A stretch of 64,000 nt of DNA from an uncultured bacterium. Lineage in GTDB: Bacteria > Hydrogenedentota > Hydrogenedentia > Hydrogenedentales > Hydrogenedentaceae. Below, in pieces: positions 18,331 through 26,352 of this stretch. The stretch is taken from the NCBI GenBank assembly GCA_938014335.1, contig CALLRP010000026.1, positions 58,052 through 122,051 of the forward strand, written 5' to 3'. Under the pieces are notes generated by a model that worked only from the letters and a program-made list of their open reading frames with translations, did not search any database and was not told where the DNA came from. The translations under genes were made by a program, and so were the position numbers. The stretch's first letter is position 1. Every line of letters begins with the position of its first letter.

Positions 18331-19953
18331 TTATTCTGGAAGAGAAGGTACGGCAGGGGTATTATTTTGTAATTCTATTTCAAGTAATCTTCTCTTTACT
18401 GCCATATCATCATCTTCAGTTTTAGTATTATCTTTCGCTTCTTGTTGTGTTTCTTTTACATCTCTGTGATATTTTTTCAATATGTTTTCCCAGACGGGTT
18501 CTTCTTGTAATATCTCAACTGCTTTCTTAAGCTGTATATCTTCTATTGTTTCTTCGGAAGCCTTTTTCCTGCGGAAATATTCTTTCATCAGTTTTACTGC
18601 ATCTTCTCCTGCGATTTTTCCGATTTCATGGAGTAATTGTTCTTGTTCCTGGATCTTTTCAGAAGGTATTTGTATTATTTCATTTCCTGTAACTGTTCCG
18701 TGATTTTGTTCATTAATTTTTGATGGGTCTTTCTCATAGGATTTATACATTTGCAAAGCCAATAAACGCTCTTCTTCATCTGTCATATTAATCTCAACAT
18801 CGGGTAATATCCCCTGATGGTCTATGGTTACCCCCGCTGGAGTGTAATAAAGTGCAGTAGTCAATCTCAATGCTGTTTCATTTTTGGGGGGTAAAGGTAT
18901 TATAGTTTGAACACTTCCTTTCCCAAATGTCTTCTCGCCTACTACAATTGCACGAAGGTGATATTGTAAAGCACCCGTTACAATTTCAGATGAACTGGCA
19001 GTTTGATTATTCACCAGCAGAATCATTGGCATATTTAATGGCAAAATAGGCTTTTCCCTTGTTCTAAGTTCTAAATCTTTGCCATTTTCTTGTGTTAACT
19101 GACCTCTACTCCTTGTATAGGTAACCAATGAATCTTTGGGGAGGAAAAGTTCACATACTTGCTGAGATGCTGTTAATAATCCTCCTGGGTTCCATCTCAA
19201 GTCTAAAATCAAGCCTTTTATTCCTTTATCTAACATTTCACGAACAGATTTTTTTATATCGCTAGCAGTATTTTCTTTAAAATCAGAAATGCGAATATAT
19301 CCATAGCCAGAGGGAAGTATTCGACTTTCTTTTATACTTTCTAAAGGCACTTTAGTCCGTTCGACAACTACATCAAAAGTCTCACTATCTTTATCCGCAT
19401 GGGGTCTCTCTATTGTTAGCTGAACTTTTGTCCCTATGGGTCCTCGAATTTTTTCTGCAGCGGAACTCAATTTTTCCTGTTCAGACATACCCGGTTTCCA
19501 TAATTGTTCTACAGGGATATTGTCAATCTTTCTAATAATATCGAAAGGTTTCAAGCCTGCACGAGCTGCGGGAGAATTAGGTATAGGCATAAAAACAATT
19601 ACATTTTGATTGTCATCCATTTTTATAGAAACCCCAATCCCCTCAAATTCACCTTGTGTATCATCTCTTAAAGTTTTTAAATCGGAGGAACTTATATAGG
19701 AACTATGACGGTCAAGACTACTCATCATCCCTACTAAGGCCCCTTCCACAATTTTATTAATATCTACTTCTTTCACATATTCATCTAAAATAGTTTGTAA
19801 TGTATGTCCAATAGGCTCAATTGCTTGATAAATATCTGTTTTATTACTCTGTGCAGATATTTTAGGTGTAAAACCATTCGTCAAAAGGGCAATAATTGAT
19901 ATTAAAAAAATAAAAATCGATAAAAATTCAAACTTGCTGTTTCTATTTGTCAT
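18331..19953 (-). CDS. Carboxyl-terminal processing protease (S41 family, CtpA/Prc type)
   Basis: The 540-residue protein has an N-terminal membrane/signal segment (about residues 9-28), a pair of helices, a PDZ domain (GIGVSIKMDDNQNVIVFMPI to about residue 190), and the S41 peptidase domain. The catalytic Ser lies in QTASSSEIVTGALQ (about residue 321), with the Lys in EKTFGKGSVQTIIPLPP (about residue 347). A charged C-terminal region of roughly 130 residues follows. In the family it trims or degrades periplasmic substrates. It heads the minus-strand ctpA-rph-rdgB-tsaC-rpiB-hslU-pgeF run and is divergent from lon across a 184-bp gap. Confidence 0.93.
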   Translation of the reverse strand: MTNRNSKFEFLSIFIFLISIIALLTNGFTPKISAQSNKTDIYQAIEPIGHTLQTILDEYVKEVDINKIVEGALVGMMSSLDRHSSYISSSDLKTLRDDTQGEFEGIGVSIKMDDNQNVIVFMPIPNSPAARAGLKPFDIIRKIDNIPVEQLWKPGMSEQEKLSSAAEKIRGPIGTKVQLTIERPHADKDSETFDVVVERTKVPLESIKESRILPSGYGYIRISDFKENTASDIKKSVREMLDKGIKGLILDLRWNPGGLLTASQQVCELFLPKDSLVTYTRSRGQLTQENGKDLELRTREKPILPLNMPMILLVNNQTASSSEIVTGALQYHLRAIVVGEKTFGKGSVQTIIPLPPKNETALRLTTALYYTPAGVTIDHQGILPDVEINMTDEEERLLALQMYKSYEKDPSKINEQNHGTVTGNEIIQIPSEKIQEQEQLLHEIGKIAGEDAVKLMKEYFRRKKASEETIEDIQLKKAVEILQEEPVWENILKKYHRDVKETQQEAKDNTKTEDDDMAVKRRLLEIELQNNTPAVPSLPE

Positions 19954-20081
19954 ATTACTTTCCTACTCTTATTTTGCCGTTTTTGTGTTCTTTAATGAAT
20001 AGTAGTTTATCAAATTTAACAATATAACTTCGAATATTGCCATTCCTATTCGTAAAGACTCACCTCCATTTAACTCTATGA

Positions 20082-20109
20082 TATAATTTTAACTTGAAAA
20101 AGTTAAAAT
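20082..20109 (+). promoter_or_regulatory. Putative lon promoter -10 box with an adjoining perfect palindrome
   Basis: A TATAAT hexamer sits at 20082-20087. Overlapping its end is a perfect 10-bp inverted repeat, ATTTTAACTT / AAGTTAAAAT (20086-20095 and 20100-20109), with a GAAA loop, 29 bp before the lon ATG. No good -35 hexamer was found at 17 bp. The layout suits an operator that would cover the start site, or a 5'-end hairpin. It does not resemble the CIRCE heat-shock operator. Function is inferred from position only. Confidence 0.5.
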
Positions 20110-20137
20110 AATTTAATCATTAAATGGGGAAAAAACG

Positions 20138-22534
20138 ATGTCAAAAAATAATGATAAACAGGAAAAAGTTATATCTATAAACGGCTCTTTGCCTGTTCCC
20201 ACCACCTTTGATATCCCAGATACTCTCCCTCTTTTGATTTTACAAGATATAGTTGCCTTTCCCATGGCAATGTTGCCTCTGCATATAACTACACCCTCTG
20301 AAAAAATGCTTATTGAAGATACATCAAAATCCCACAGACTTGTTGCTCTTCTGACAGAAAAAACTGAAAAGGATGAACACCCCAAAAGTTCTCACTACAA
20401 TACTTACTCTATAGGTTGCATCGGAAGAATTCTCCAAGTTCATAATTTGCCCGATGGTAGCATAAATGTTTTTATTCAATCTACAAGAAAATTCTTTTCG
20501 GGGGGTATCATGCGGGAGTCTCCCTACCCTATCGTACGAGTATTACTCATTGATGAACCTGACATTAACATAAAAGAAATTGAACCTATTGCATTGGCAA
20601 TAAAAACTCAGATGGGTGAATTAGTTAAAAATAATCCAAATGTCCCTGAAGGGGCATTATCTTTTTTAGAAAGTATAGAAGACCCTGTGTTCTTAACTGC
20701 AGTAGTTGCTAGCAACATTCGTCTAAAAATTGATGAACGACAAGAAATTTTAGAAATGCCCGATTTGAAGTTACGCATGCTAAAATTGGTTGAGAAGTTA
20801 CAATATCAGGTAGAACTGGCTCAGGCATCCACAAAAATTAGAGAAGATGTCCAAAAAACGATTGAAAAAAACCAGAAAGAGTTTTTCTTAAAGCAACAAT
20901 TGAAGGCGATACAGAAAGAACTTGGCGAAATAGAAGGAAAAGAAAAGGAAATCAATGAATATAAACAAAAAATAGAAAATTTAAAAGCCTCTGATGAAGT
21001 TAAGAAAGAACTATTTCGTGAGTTAAACCGCCTTTCCTCTATGAATGAACAATCACCCGAATATCATGTAATTATTTCTTATCTTGATACAGTATTGGAA
21101 CTTCCATGGGGGGTATTTACGGAAGATAGATTAGACCTCAAAGAAGCTGAAAATATACTCGATGAGGACCACTATGGTTTATATAAAATAAAACAACGAA
21201 TTTTAGAATATTTGGCTGTGCGAAAATTAAAACCGGATACACATGGACCTATTTTATGTTTTCAAGGTCCACCCGGAGTCGGAAAGACTTCGTTAGGGCA
21301 GTCTATTGCTCGCGCCTTAGGTAGAAAATTCATTCGAGTTGCTCTCGGGGGTATACATGATGAGGCTGAAATTCGAGGACATCGAAAGACCTATATAGGG
21401 GCTATGCCCGGTAGAATTATTTCCGGTATTCGGAAGGCAGGTTCACAAAACCCTGTTTTTATGTTAGATGAGATAGATAAAATAGGCACGGATTTTCGTG
21501 GAGACCCTGCTTCTGCTCTTTTAGAAGTTTTAGACCCTGCACAAAATAACTCATTTGTTGATAATTATATAAATGTCCCCTTTAACCTATCACGTGTATT
21601 ATTTATCGCCACTGCTAACGAACTAGAACCCATCCCATGGGCTTTACGCGACCGAATGGAAGTATTACACTTGCCTGGCTATACTCTTGAAGAAAAAATC
21701 GAAATCGCTAAGAAATATCTTATTCCAAAGCAAAAGGAAGCACATGGATTAAATAAAAACCACATCACAATCAAAAAAAATGCTTTAGAAAAAATTATTT
21801 CAAGTTATACGCGTGAATCAGGTGTTCGAAACCTTGACCGAGAAATTGCCAATATATGCAGAAAAGTTGTAAAACAAGTAGCCTTAGGAAATACGAAGAA
21901 GACTGTAATAACAAAAGACAATTTAAAGGAATTTTTAGGACCCGAGAAAATATACGAGGACTGTATCTCCCGCACAAAAATTCCGGGGGTTGTAATTGGG
22001 CTCGCATGGACACCTACCGGTGGAGATATTTTGTTTATAGAAGCCACATCCATGCCTGGGAAGGGAAATCTTATTCTCACAGGGCAATTAGGTGAGGTAA
22101 TGAAAGAATCGGCCCAAATTGGATTGAGTTATTTGCGTTCTCTCGCTCCACAATTCAATATATCCGATGAACTGTTCTCAAAAAATGATATACATATTCA
22201 TGTGCCATCTGGGGCAGTTCCCAAAGATGGTCCAAGTGCTGGAGTTACATTGCTAACCGCACTGACATCCTTATTCCTCAAAAAAACTGTCCCACATGAC
22301 CTTGCTATGACAGGCGAAATCACTTTAAGAGGTAGCATATTAGCCGTGGGGGGTATAAAAGAAAAAGTGTTAGCAGGTGCCCGAATGGGAATTAAACGAA
22401 TTATTCTTCCTGAAAAGAATAAAAACGACTTAGAAGAAATACCAAAAACTATTCAGAAAAAAGTGAAATTTTATTGGGTATCTCATGTCAGCGAAGTATT
22501 AAAAATTGCATTAGGAATTGATATTCAAAAATAA
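20138..22534 (+). CDS. lon: ATP-dependent endopeptidase La (Lon)
   Basis: This 798-residue protein has the full LonA layout: an N-terminal LON domain (LPLLILQDIVAFPMAMLPLH), a coiled-coil region with KKELFRELNRLSSM, and an AAA domain with GPPGVGKTSLG (near residue 377) and MLDEIDKIG. The C-terminal protease has the catalytic Ser in PKDGPSAGVTLLTAL (near residue 699) and the Lys in GGIKEKVLAGARMG (near residue 743). It degrades damaged and regulatory proteins in the cytoplasm. It is first in the plus-strand lon-polX-nth group; polX starts 5 bp after its stop. Confidence 0.97.
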   Translation: MSKNNDKQEKVISINGSLPVPTTFDIPDTLPLLILQDIVAFPMAMLPLHITTPSEKMLIEDTSKSHRLVALLTEKTEKDEHPKSSHYNTYSIGCIGRILQVHNLPDGSINVFIQSTRKFFSGGIMRESPYPIVRVLLIDEPDINIKEIEPIALAIKTQMGELVKNNPNVPEGALSFLESIEDPVFLTAVVASNIRLKIDERQEILEMPDLKLRMLKLVEKLQYQVELAQASTKIREDVQKTIEKNQKEFFLKQQLKAIQKELGEIEGKEKEINEYKQKIENLKASDEVKKELFRELNRLSSMNEQSPEYHVIISYLDTVLELPWGVFTEDRLDLKEAENILDEDHYGLYKIKQRILEYLAVRKLKPDTHGPILCFQGPPGVGKTSLGQSIARALGRKFIRVALGGIHDEAEIRGHRKTYIGAMPGRIISGIRKAGSQNPVFMLDEIDKIGTDFRGDPASALLEVLDPAQNNSFVDNYINVPFNLSRVLFIATANELEPIPWALRDRMEVLHLPGYTLEEKIEIAKKYLIPKQKEAHGLNKNHITIKKNALEKIISSYTRESGVRNLDREIANICRKVVKQVALGNTKKTVITKDNLKEFLGPEKIYEDCISRTKIPGVVIGLAWTPTGGDILFIEATSMPGKGNLILTGQLGEVMKESAQIGLSYLRSLAPQFNISDELFSKNDIHIHVPSGAVPKDGPSAGVTLLTALTSLFLKKTVPHDLAMTGEITLRGSILAVGGIKEKVLAGARMGIKRIILPEKNKNDLEEIPKTIQKKVKFYWVSHVSEVLKIALGIDIQK

Positions 22535-22539
22535 AAAGT

Positions 22540-24249
22540 ATGAATAAAGAATCTATCATAAAGTCTTTAAGAAAATTGGCACAGTATTTAGAGTTAGAGG
22601 GTGAAAATCCATTCAAAATACGGTCTTATTTGAAATCTGCTGATATATTAGAACACACATCTGAAAGTATTGAATCATTAATCGAGTCGGGCAATTTACG
22701 AAATTTAGAGGGAATTGGGGATGCCATTGAAAAAAAGATTTTAGCCTGGTACCATGATGAGCCTGTTCCCACATTAGAAAAAATGCAAAACAAATATCCC
22801 TCTTCTTTGCTTGAACTTTTTGATGTCCAATCCCTTGGTGCGAAACGGATACGAAGTCTCTTTGATAATTTACATATAACAAATCTCGATGAGTTATATA
22901 AGGCATGTTTAGAAGGAAAAGTATCCACTCTTCCAGGATTTAATAAAAAGATAGAGAATAAAATTATTGAAAGTATTAATTACTTAAATTTATGGAAAGG
23001 GAAATTTCTCTTATCACAAGGATGGGATGTTGCCCAAAAATTTATCAGTGAAATAGGACATATTATAAATAAAGAAAATATTTATGTTACAGGGAGTTTA
23101 AGAAGATACGAAGAAACTATAAGGAACATTAATCTGTTGTTTGTTACTGATGATGTTAATTCTATTCAGGAAAAATTATTAACTCTTTATCCAAAAATGG
23201 GAAAAACCTCTTCTGAAAACGAAATCATCTTGCAGTCATCGGACATCCCTATCTTGATTGATTTCACAGACAAAAAGGACCTGGGAACGAAATTAGTTTT
23301 TCATACAGGCTCAGAGGACTATATTAATGTATTAATCAATCATTGCCTTCAAAAAAACTATTCTTTTTCTCGTCAGGGACTTTTTAATATGGATGGGAAC
23401 TCAATCTTATCTGAAACAGAGAAAAAATTCTTTGAAATTATAGAACTACCTTATTTACCTCCCGAGACACGAAATCTTTATGAAAATATGGATTTAGTAA
23501 GTAAAAATACAAAGAATCTTGTCACCTTAGAAAACATACAAGGAATTGTTCATTGTCATACACAATATAGTGATGGACATAATTCTATCTCTGAACTTGC
23601 AGAATATTGTATTAAAAAAGGGTACAAATATATCGTCATTTGTGACCATAGTCAATCCGCAGGTTATGCGAATGGATTATCCGTTGACGAGATAAAAAAA
23701 CAACATGAAGAGATTGTTAATCTTAATGACAGATACAAGCCTTTCCAAATTTTAAAAGGGATTGAGTGTGATATTAAATCCGATGGTAGTTTGGACTATC
23801 CTGATGAAGTTTTAAAATCTTTTGATGTAGTTATCGGGTCGATCCATACCAAACTGGAAATGGACAAAACTACAGCAACTCAACGATTGTTAAAAGCGAT
23901 AAAAAATCCTCACTTAGATGTTATAGGACATATAAGCGGGCGACTTCTCCTTTCACGGAAGGGATATCCTCTGGATATGGATGCTATCTTGAAAGCATGC
24001 TCAGATTACAATGTATGCATGGAAATCAACGCTAACCCACAAAGATTGGATATTGACTGGCAAAATATTTATAAGGCAAGAAAATACAATCCCCGATTTG
24101 TTATCTCGGTGGATGCTCACCACATAGAAGGTATAGAAGATATAAAATATGGCGTTTTTATAGCACGAAAAGGAATTCTAACACCTGATGAAATATTAAA
24201 TTGTAAAAATGCTGAGGAGTTTAAAAATTGGTTCAAACAGAAGAAATAA
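22540..24249 (+). CDS. polX: PolX-like protein: degenerate family-X polymerase domain plus PHP phosphoesterase domain
   Basis: The 569-residue protein has the bacterial PolX layout: two helix-hairpin-helix segments (LEGIGDAIEKKILAW; LGAKRIRSLF), a polymerase-beta-like core (GSLRRYEETIRNINLLFV; LVFHTGSEDY), and a PHP domain from about residue 330 (HCHTQYSDG, ICDHSQSAG, GIECDI, IGSIHTKLE, SVDAHH). The PHP metal ligands look complete. The polymerase motif that normally reads GDIDIL is RNINLL here (Asn196, Ile197, Asn198), so both catalytic aspartates of the first pair are missing. DNA synthesis is therefore doubtful, while the PHP nuclease may be active. It overlaps nth by 22 bp, which suggests a role in base-excision repair. 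Confidence 0.9.
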   Translation: MNKESIIKSLRKLAQYLELEGENPFKIRSYLKSADILEHTSESIESLIESGNLRNLEGIGDAIEKKILAWYHDEPVPTLEKMQNKYPSSLLELFDVQSLGAKRIRSLFDNLHITNLDELYKACLEGKVSTLPGFNKKIENKIIESINYLNLWKGKFLLSQGWDVAQKFISEIGHIINKENIYVTGSLRRYEETIRNINLLFVTDDVNSIQEKLLTLYPKMGKTSSENEIILQSSDIPILIDFTDKKDLGTKLVFHTGSEDYINVLINHCLQKNYSFSRQGLFNMDGNSILSETEKKFFEIIELPYLPPETRNLYENMDLVSKNTKNLVTLENIQGIVHCHTQYSDGHNSISELAEYCIKKGYKYIVICDHSQSAGYANGLSVDEIKKQHEEIVNLNDRYKPFQILKGIECDIKSDGSLDYPDEVLKSFDVVIGSIHTKLEMDKTTATQRLLKAIKNPHLDVIGHISGRLLLSRKGYPLDMDAILKACSDYNVCMEINANPQRLDIDWQNIYKARKYNPRFVISVDAHHIEGIEDIKYGVFIARKGILTPDEILNCKNAEEFKNWFKQKK

Positions 24250-24899
24250 AAAAGAAGAAACAAAAAGCACGAAAAATATATGAGAAGTTAAGTCAATTAT
24301 ATCCCAATGCACATTGTACTCTGAATTACCAATCTCCTTTCGAATTGTTAATCATGACAATTCTTGCTTCCCAATGCACTGATGAACGTGTGAATCAGGT
24401 GTGTAATACTTTATTCCAAAAACTGAAATCTCCCCAAGATTTTGTTAATATAGGTCAGAAAAAATTAGAAGTACTTATTCGAACTGTAGGATTTTATAAG
24501 AACAAAGCAAAACATATTATAAACACATGTAATATTCTAATAAATAAATATAATGGCAATGTTCCGAATTCTATGGAGGATTTATTACAACTATACGGTG
24601 TGGGGAGAAAAACAGCAAATGTCATACTTGGGGAATGTTTTAATACTCCCGGGATAATTGTAGATACTCATTGTGGAAGATTAGCAAGAAGATTAGGACT
24701 TACCCATTCTGATATTCCTGAAAAAGTTGAAATGGATTTATCACAAATTTTGCCCAAAGAAAAATGGACATTTTTCTCTCATCTGCTGGTTTTTCATGGT
24801 AGGAATATATGTCTTGCACGAAAACCTAAATGTAATATGTGTATAATTAATAATCACTGTGATTTCTATAAAAGAATAAAACAAAATGTCAAACAATAA
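24228..24899 (+). CDS. nth: Endonuclease III (DNA glycosylase/AP lyase)
   Basis: This 223-residue protein has the helix-hairpin-helix LYGVGRKTANVIL with the catalytic Lys, the catalytic Asp in IIVDTHCGRLARRLG, and a C-terminal 4Fe-4S ligand set Cys195-x6-Cys202-x2-Cys205-x5-Cys211. It removes oxidised pyrimidines and nicks abasic sites. The N-terminus is slightly extended with a Lys-rich stretch that overlaps the polX end. The next gene overlaps it by 14 bp, so the run is tightly coupled. Confidence 0.96.
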   Translation: MVQTEEIKKKKQKARKIYEKLSQLYPNAHCTLNYQSPFELLIMTILASQCTDERVNQVCNTLFQKLKSPQDFVNIGQKKLEVLIRTVGFYKNKAKHIINTCNILINKYNGNVPNSMEDLLQLYGVGRKTANVILGECFNTPGIIVDTHCGRLARRLGLTHSDIPEKVEMDLSQILPKEKWTFFSHLLVFHGRNICLARKPKCNMCIINNHCDFYKRIKQNVKQ

Positions 24900-25641
24900 T
24901 TATTCATCGCAAGAAATTGAAGACGACAAAGACACCCCTTTTACAATATTACCCTTTCTTATTGTTATTTATTCACTATGTGTCCTTTCTATTGACTTAC
25001 TTATTACTTTCAATGCTAATTTGTTTTTTTCATGGGGAATATTTAATTTTACTTTGTCCGATTTGTTATTAAAAATTCCTATTTTAAGGGACTACTTCAT
25101 AATCAGCATTTTTGAAAATTTTGATTTGTATAAGTTTATTTTTTGGTTGGTTTTGCCTTTTTTTCTTTTTAACAAATTTATAGATTTTAAATGGCTATCT
25201 TTTAAGTACTGGCAAAAAAATGATTATATCGTGTTCTTTCTATTTTGCATTCTCTGTCTTTCTTCGTTAATTTTTGTTATTTTATCTCCTACCTTGCGAA
25301 TGTATTATCCAGGTATAGGAAGGGTTCCCTATAAACAAAAAGTATTTTTTTTCTTTCAACAGTTTTTTTGGATTATTTCCTGGTTACCGGGTTGGGAATT
25401 TTTAAATCGTCATTTATTGCTTAGAGCATGCAGGCAAATATCAAACGAATATGGATGGTTCTTTGTTCCCATCGTTGAAACTTTATACCACATTTATAAA
25501 GCTATGTTAGAAATACTGGGAATGTTCATTTTTTCATTAATAGCATGTATGTGGTCGCTAAAAAAGGAAAACAACCTTATGGCATTCATGTGTCACTTTA
25601 TCATTGAAGTAGGATTGATTTTTTTATTATTATTCATCTGA
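24886..25641 (+). CDS. Integral membrane protein, possibly CPBP/CAAX-protease-like (degenerate)
   Basis: This 251-residue protein is very hydrophobic, with roughly six to seven membrane helices. A segment LPGWEFLNRHLLLRACRQIS resembles CPBP (CAAX protease and bacteriocin-processing) motif 1, which normally reads EExxxR. Here the first Glu is Trp (WEFLNR). Later VETLYHIYKA and MCHFIIEVG sit where motif 2 and 3 His residues would be. Protease activity is uncertain. It overlaps nth at its start and converges with the Rieske gene at its end (12-bp overlap). I do not recognise a specific function; the CPBP assignment is tentative. Confidence 0.55.
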   Translation: MSNNNYSSQEIEDDKDTPFTILPFLIVIYSLCVLSIDLLITFNANLFFSWGIFNFTLSDLLLKIPILRDYFIISIFENFDLYKFIFWLVLPFFLFNKFIDFKWLSFKYWQKNDYIVFFLFCILCLSSLIFVILSPTLRMYYPGIGRVPYKQKVFFFFQQFFWIISWLPGWEFLNRHLLLRACRQISNEYGWFFVPIVETLYHIYKAMLEILGMFIFSLIACMWSLKKENNLMAFMCHFIIEVGLIFLLLFI

Positions 25642-25944
25642 ACCCAAAATAATAAAAATTTTATCTCCCACAATTTCTATTGGGTATCTTTTTAATGGTT
25701 CTCCATTGCCTTCAAAATTTTCGCCTGTATTTTTATTATATTTCCATTTGTGTCTTGGGCAAATTACGATATCCTTCTCCTCTTTTCCGGTTGTCAAATC
25801 AGCACCTTGATGCCGGCACATATATTCAAGGACTATATAACCATCTCCATCTTTTCTAATTACATATGTCTTTCCTAAGAATCTTTTAACAACCTGTTTT
25901 TTCTGTTCTACTTCTTCTATTGTGGCAATTTTTATCTTTTCCAT
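25630..25944 (-). CDS. Rieske [2Fe-2S] ferredoxin-like protein
   Basis: The 104-residue protein has both halves of a Rieske cluster site: MCRHQGADLTTG (C-x-H) and VICPRHKWKYN (C-x2-H), with the spacing usual for small Rieske ferredoxins such as NirD/BphA3-like proteins. No catalytic subunit lies next to it, so its electron-transfer partner is unknown. It is a single minus-strand gene, convergent with the CPBP-like gene and divergent from the DUF1858 gene. Confidence 0.88.
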   Translation of the reverse strand: MEKIKIATIEEVEQKKQVVKRFLGKTYVIRKDGDGYIVLEYMCRHQGADLTTGKEEKDIVICPRHKWKYNKNTGENFEGNGEPLKRYPIEIVGDKIFIILGSDE

Positions 25945-26061
25945 ATTAAAATTTTCCTCATTTAATCCATTGAAATAATATCACTTTTAATTATGTTGTT
26001 TTTATTTGAACTTTTGTATTATGCTTTTTATCTTAATAAAAAAATAAAGAAAGGAATATAA

Positions 26062-26295
26062 ATGTCAGAAAACAAAACTTTTTATCCAGATATGCCCGTT
26101 GCAGAGGCAATGGCTGTTCATCCTCGAGTCGCAGAGGTATTTGCTGCATTTCATTTAGGGGGCTGTGCCCATTGTGGAATTAGTCGCTTTGAAACTATAG
26201 AACAGGTATGTATGGCTTATGGGGTAGAAACAGAGGTCCTTCTCCAAGTATTAGAAGATTTGGTTGAAAAAGCAAAGGCAGAAGAACAAAAGTAA
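26062..26295 (+). CDS. DUF1858-family small protein (redox disulfide/hybrid-cluster-associated type)
   Basis: This 77-residue protein shows the DUF1858 pattern: an N-terminal helix (MPVAEAMAVHPRVAEVFAAF), then HLGGCAHCGISRFETIEQVC, then helices. The CAHC pair is the presumed redox-active or metal site of the family. The ATG has AAAGGA upstream. It stands alone between the divergent Rieske gene and a secreted hydrolase. The family is often found near hybrid-cluster proteins or redox genes, but its function is not established. Confidence 0.8.
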   Translation: MSENKTFYPDMPVAEAMAVHPRVAEVFAAFHLGGCAHCGISRFETIEQVCMAYGVETEVLLQVLEDLVEKAKAEEQK

Positions 26296-26352
26296 TAACT
26301 ATTACCATAAAAAATTTTTTAAAGTTTCTAATTAATGGGAAAGGCTACAAGT

